Positions 63,701 through 64,000 of a stretch of DNA of 64,000 nt are shown piece after piece. Location of the stretch: assembly GCF_036711975.1 (NCBI RefSeq), contig NC_091966.1, forward strand, positions 2,921,501 to 2,985,500, written 5' to 3'. This stretch comes from Onthophagus taurus. Its lineage: Eukaryota > Arthropoda > Insecta > Coleoptera > Scarabaeidae. Position numbers and translations under genes: made by a program. How positions within the stretch are numbered: position 1 is the stretch's first letter; every line of letters begins with the position of its first letter. The notes under the pieces are model-generated. The model saw nothing but the letters and a program-made list of their open reading frames with translations. It ran no database searches and was not told where the DNA came from.

Positions 63701-64000
63701 GGAATACTCTGGTCAGAAGGTTAATTTGCAAGAAAAAGTCTGAAATTGCAATAGTTATAAACTAGACTTCAGCAAAAAACAGGAATTACATTGTTCAAAG
63801 TCCGCATGAAGTCTGAAATTACTGTTCAGAGAAAACAAAAAATTGATTATAAACCAAACATGATTTTTCATGGCAATACTTATGTGTTCAATAAAAGAAT
63901 GCGAAGAATGTGAACAAGAAACCAATGGACTTGTCTTGTTATTGCACAGGACAGGAAATCAATAATACGGAAACTTTGCCAATACAGGATAAGCACAAAA

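Overview
This is nuclear DNA from an insect, AT-rich and crowded with repeats. The genes have introns. Penelope-like, hAT, piggyBac and mariner elements and long-arm foldback MITEs together suggest a beetle, but the order is an inference. No bacterial, organellar or viral gene was recognised.

Five host genes can be built exon by exon. (1) At the left edge is the last exon of an insect DUF4803-like protein (2084-2601, +), followed by a complete tandem paralogue (2779-13728, +, eight exons, about 731 codons if a non-canonical GC donor is used after exon 2). (2) Facing it tail-to-tail, 174 bp away, is translation initiation factor eIF3d (13903-21339, -, six exons, 565 codons). (3) Head-to-head with eIF3d is a dimethylargininase, DDAH (22659-28723, +, four exons, 269 codons). 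(4) Mitochondrial ADP/ATP translocase (35799-43212, -, four exons, 299 codons). (5) The SUMO E1 catalytic subunit Uba2 (50936-63180, +, six exons, 618 codons). Apart from the first DUF4803-like junction, the exons join in frame.

Most of the rest is mobile or satellite DNA, much of it inside introns. The DUF4803-like gene holds a Tigger/pogo-like element (3562-6885) with a palindromic minisatellite and a nested 1.68-kb mariner, a TA-flanked foldback element (7802-9254), and a jockey-like LINE split by a Penelope-like element with an uninterrupted 783-residue RT plus GIY-YIG frame. eIF3d intron 5 is filled almost exactly by a 5.3-kb TTAA-flanked element carrying nested debris. DDAH intron 3 holds a 4.1-kb hAT relict split by a higher-order AAATCC-rich array. 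The ANT intron and 3' flank share a pyrimidine-rich dispersed repeat. Uba2 intron 5 (10.2 kb) holds at least six inverted-repeat elements and a 121-bp tandem array.

Tandem arrays with distinct unit lengths are present: about 363 bp (1-1710), about 91 bp (29985-31110), about 177 bp with partly dimeric order (43985-45830) and about 121 bp (58882-59775). Hammerhead-ribozyme-like cores (CUGANGA...GAAA) occur beside the Penelope elements and in both arms of an 884-bp foldback element.
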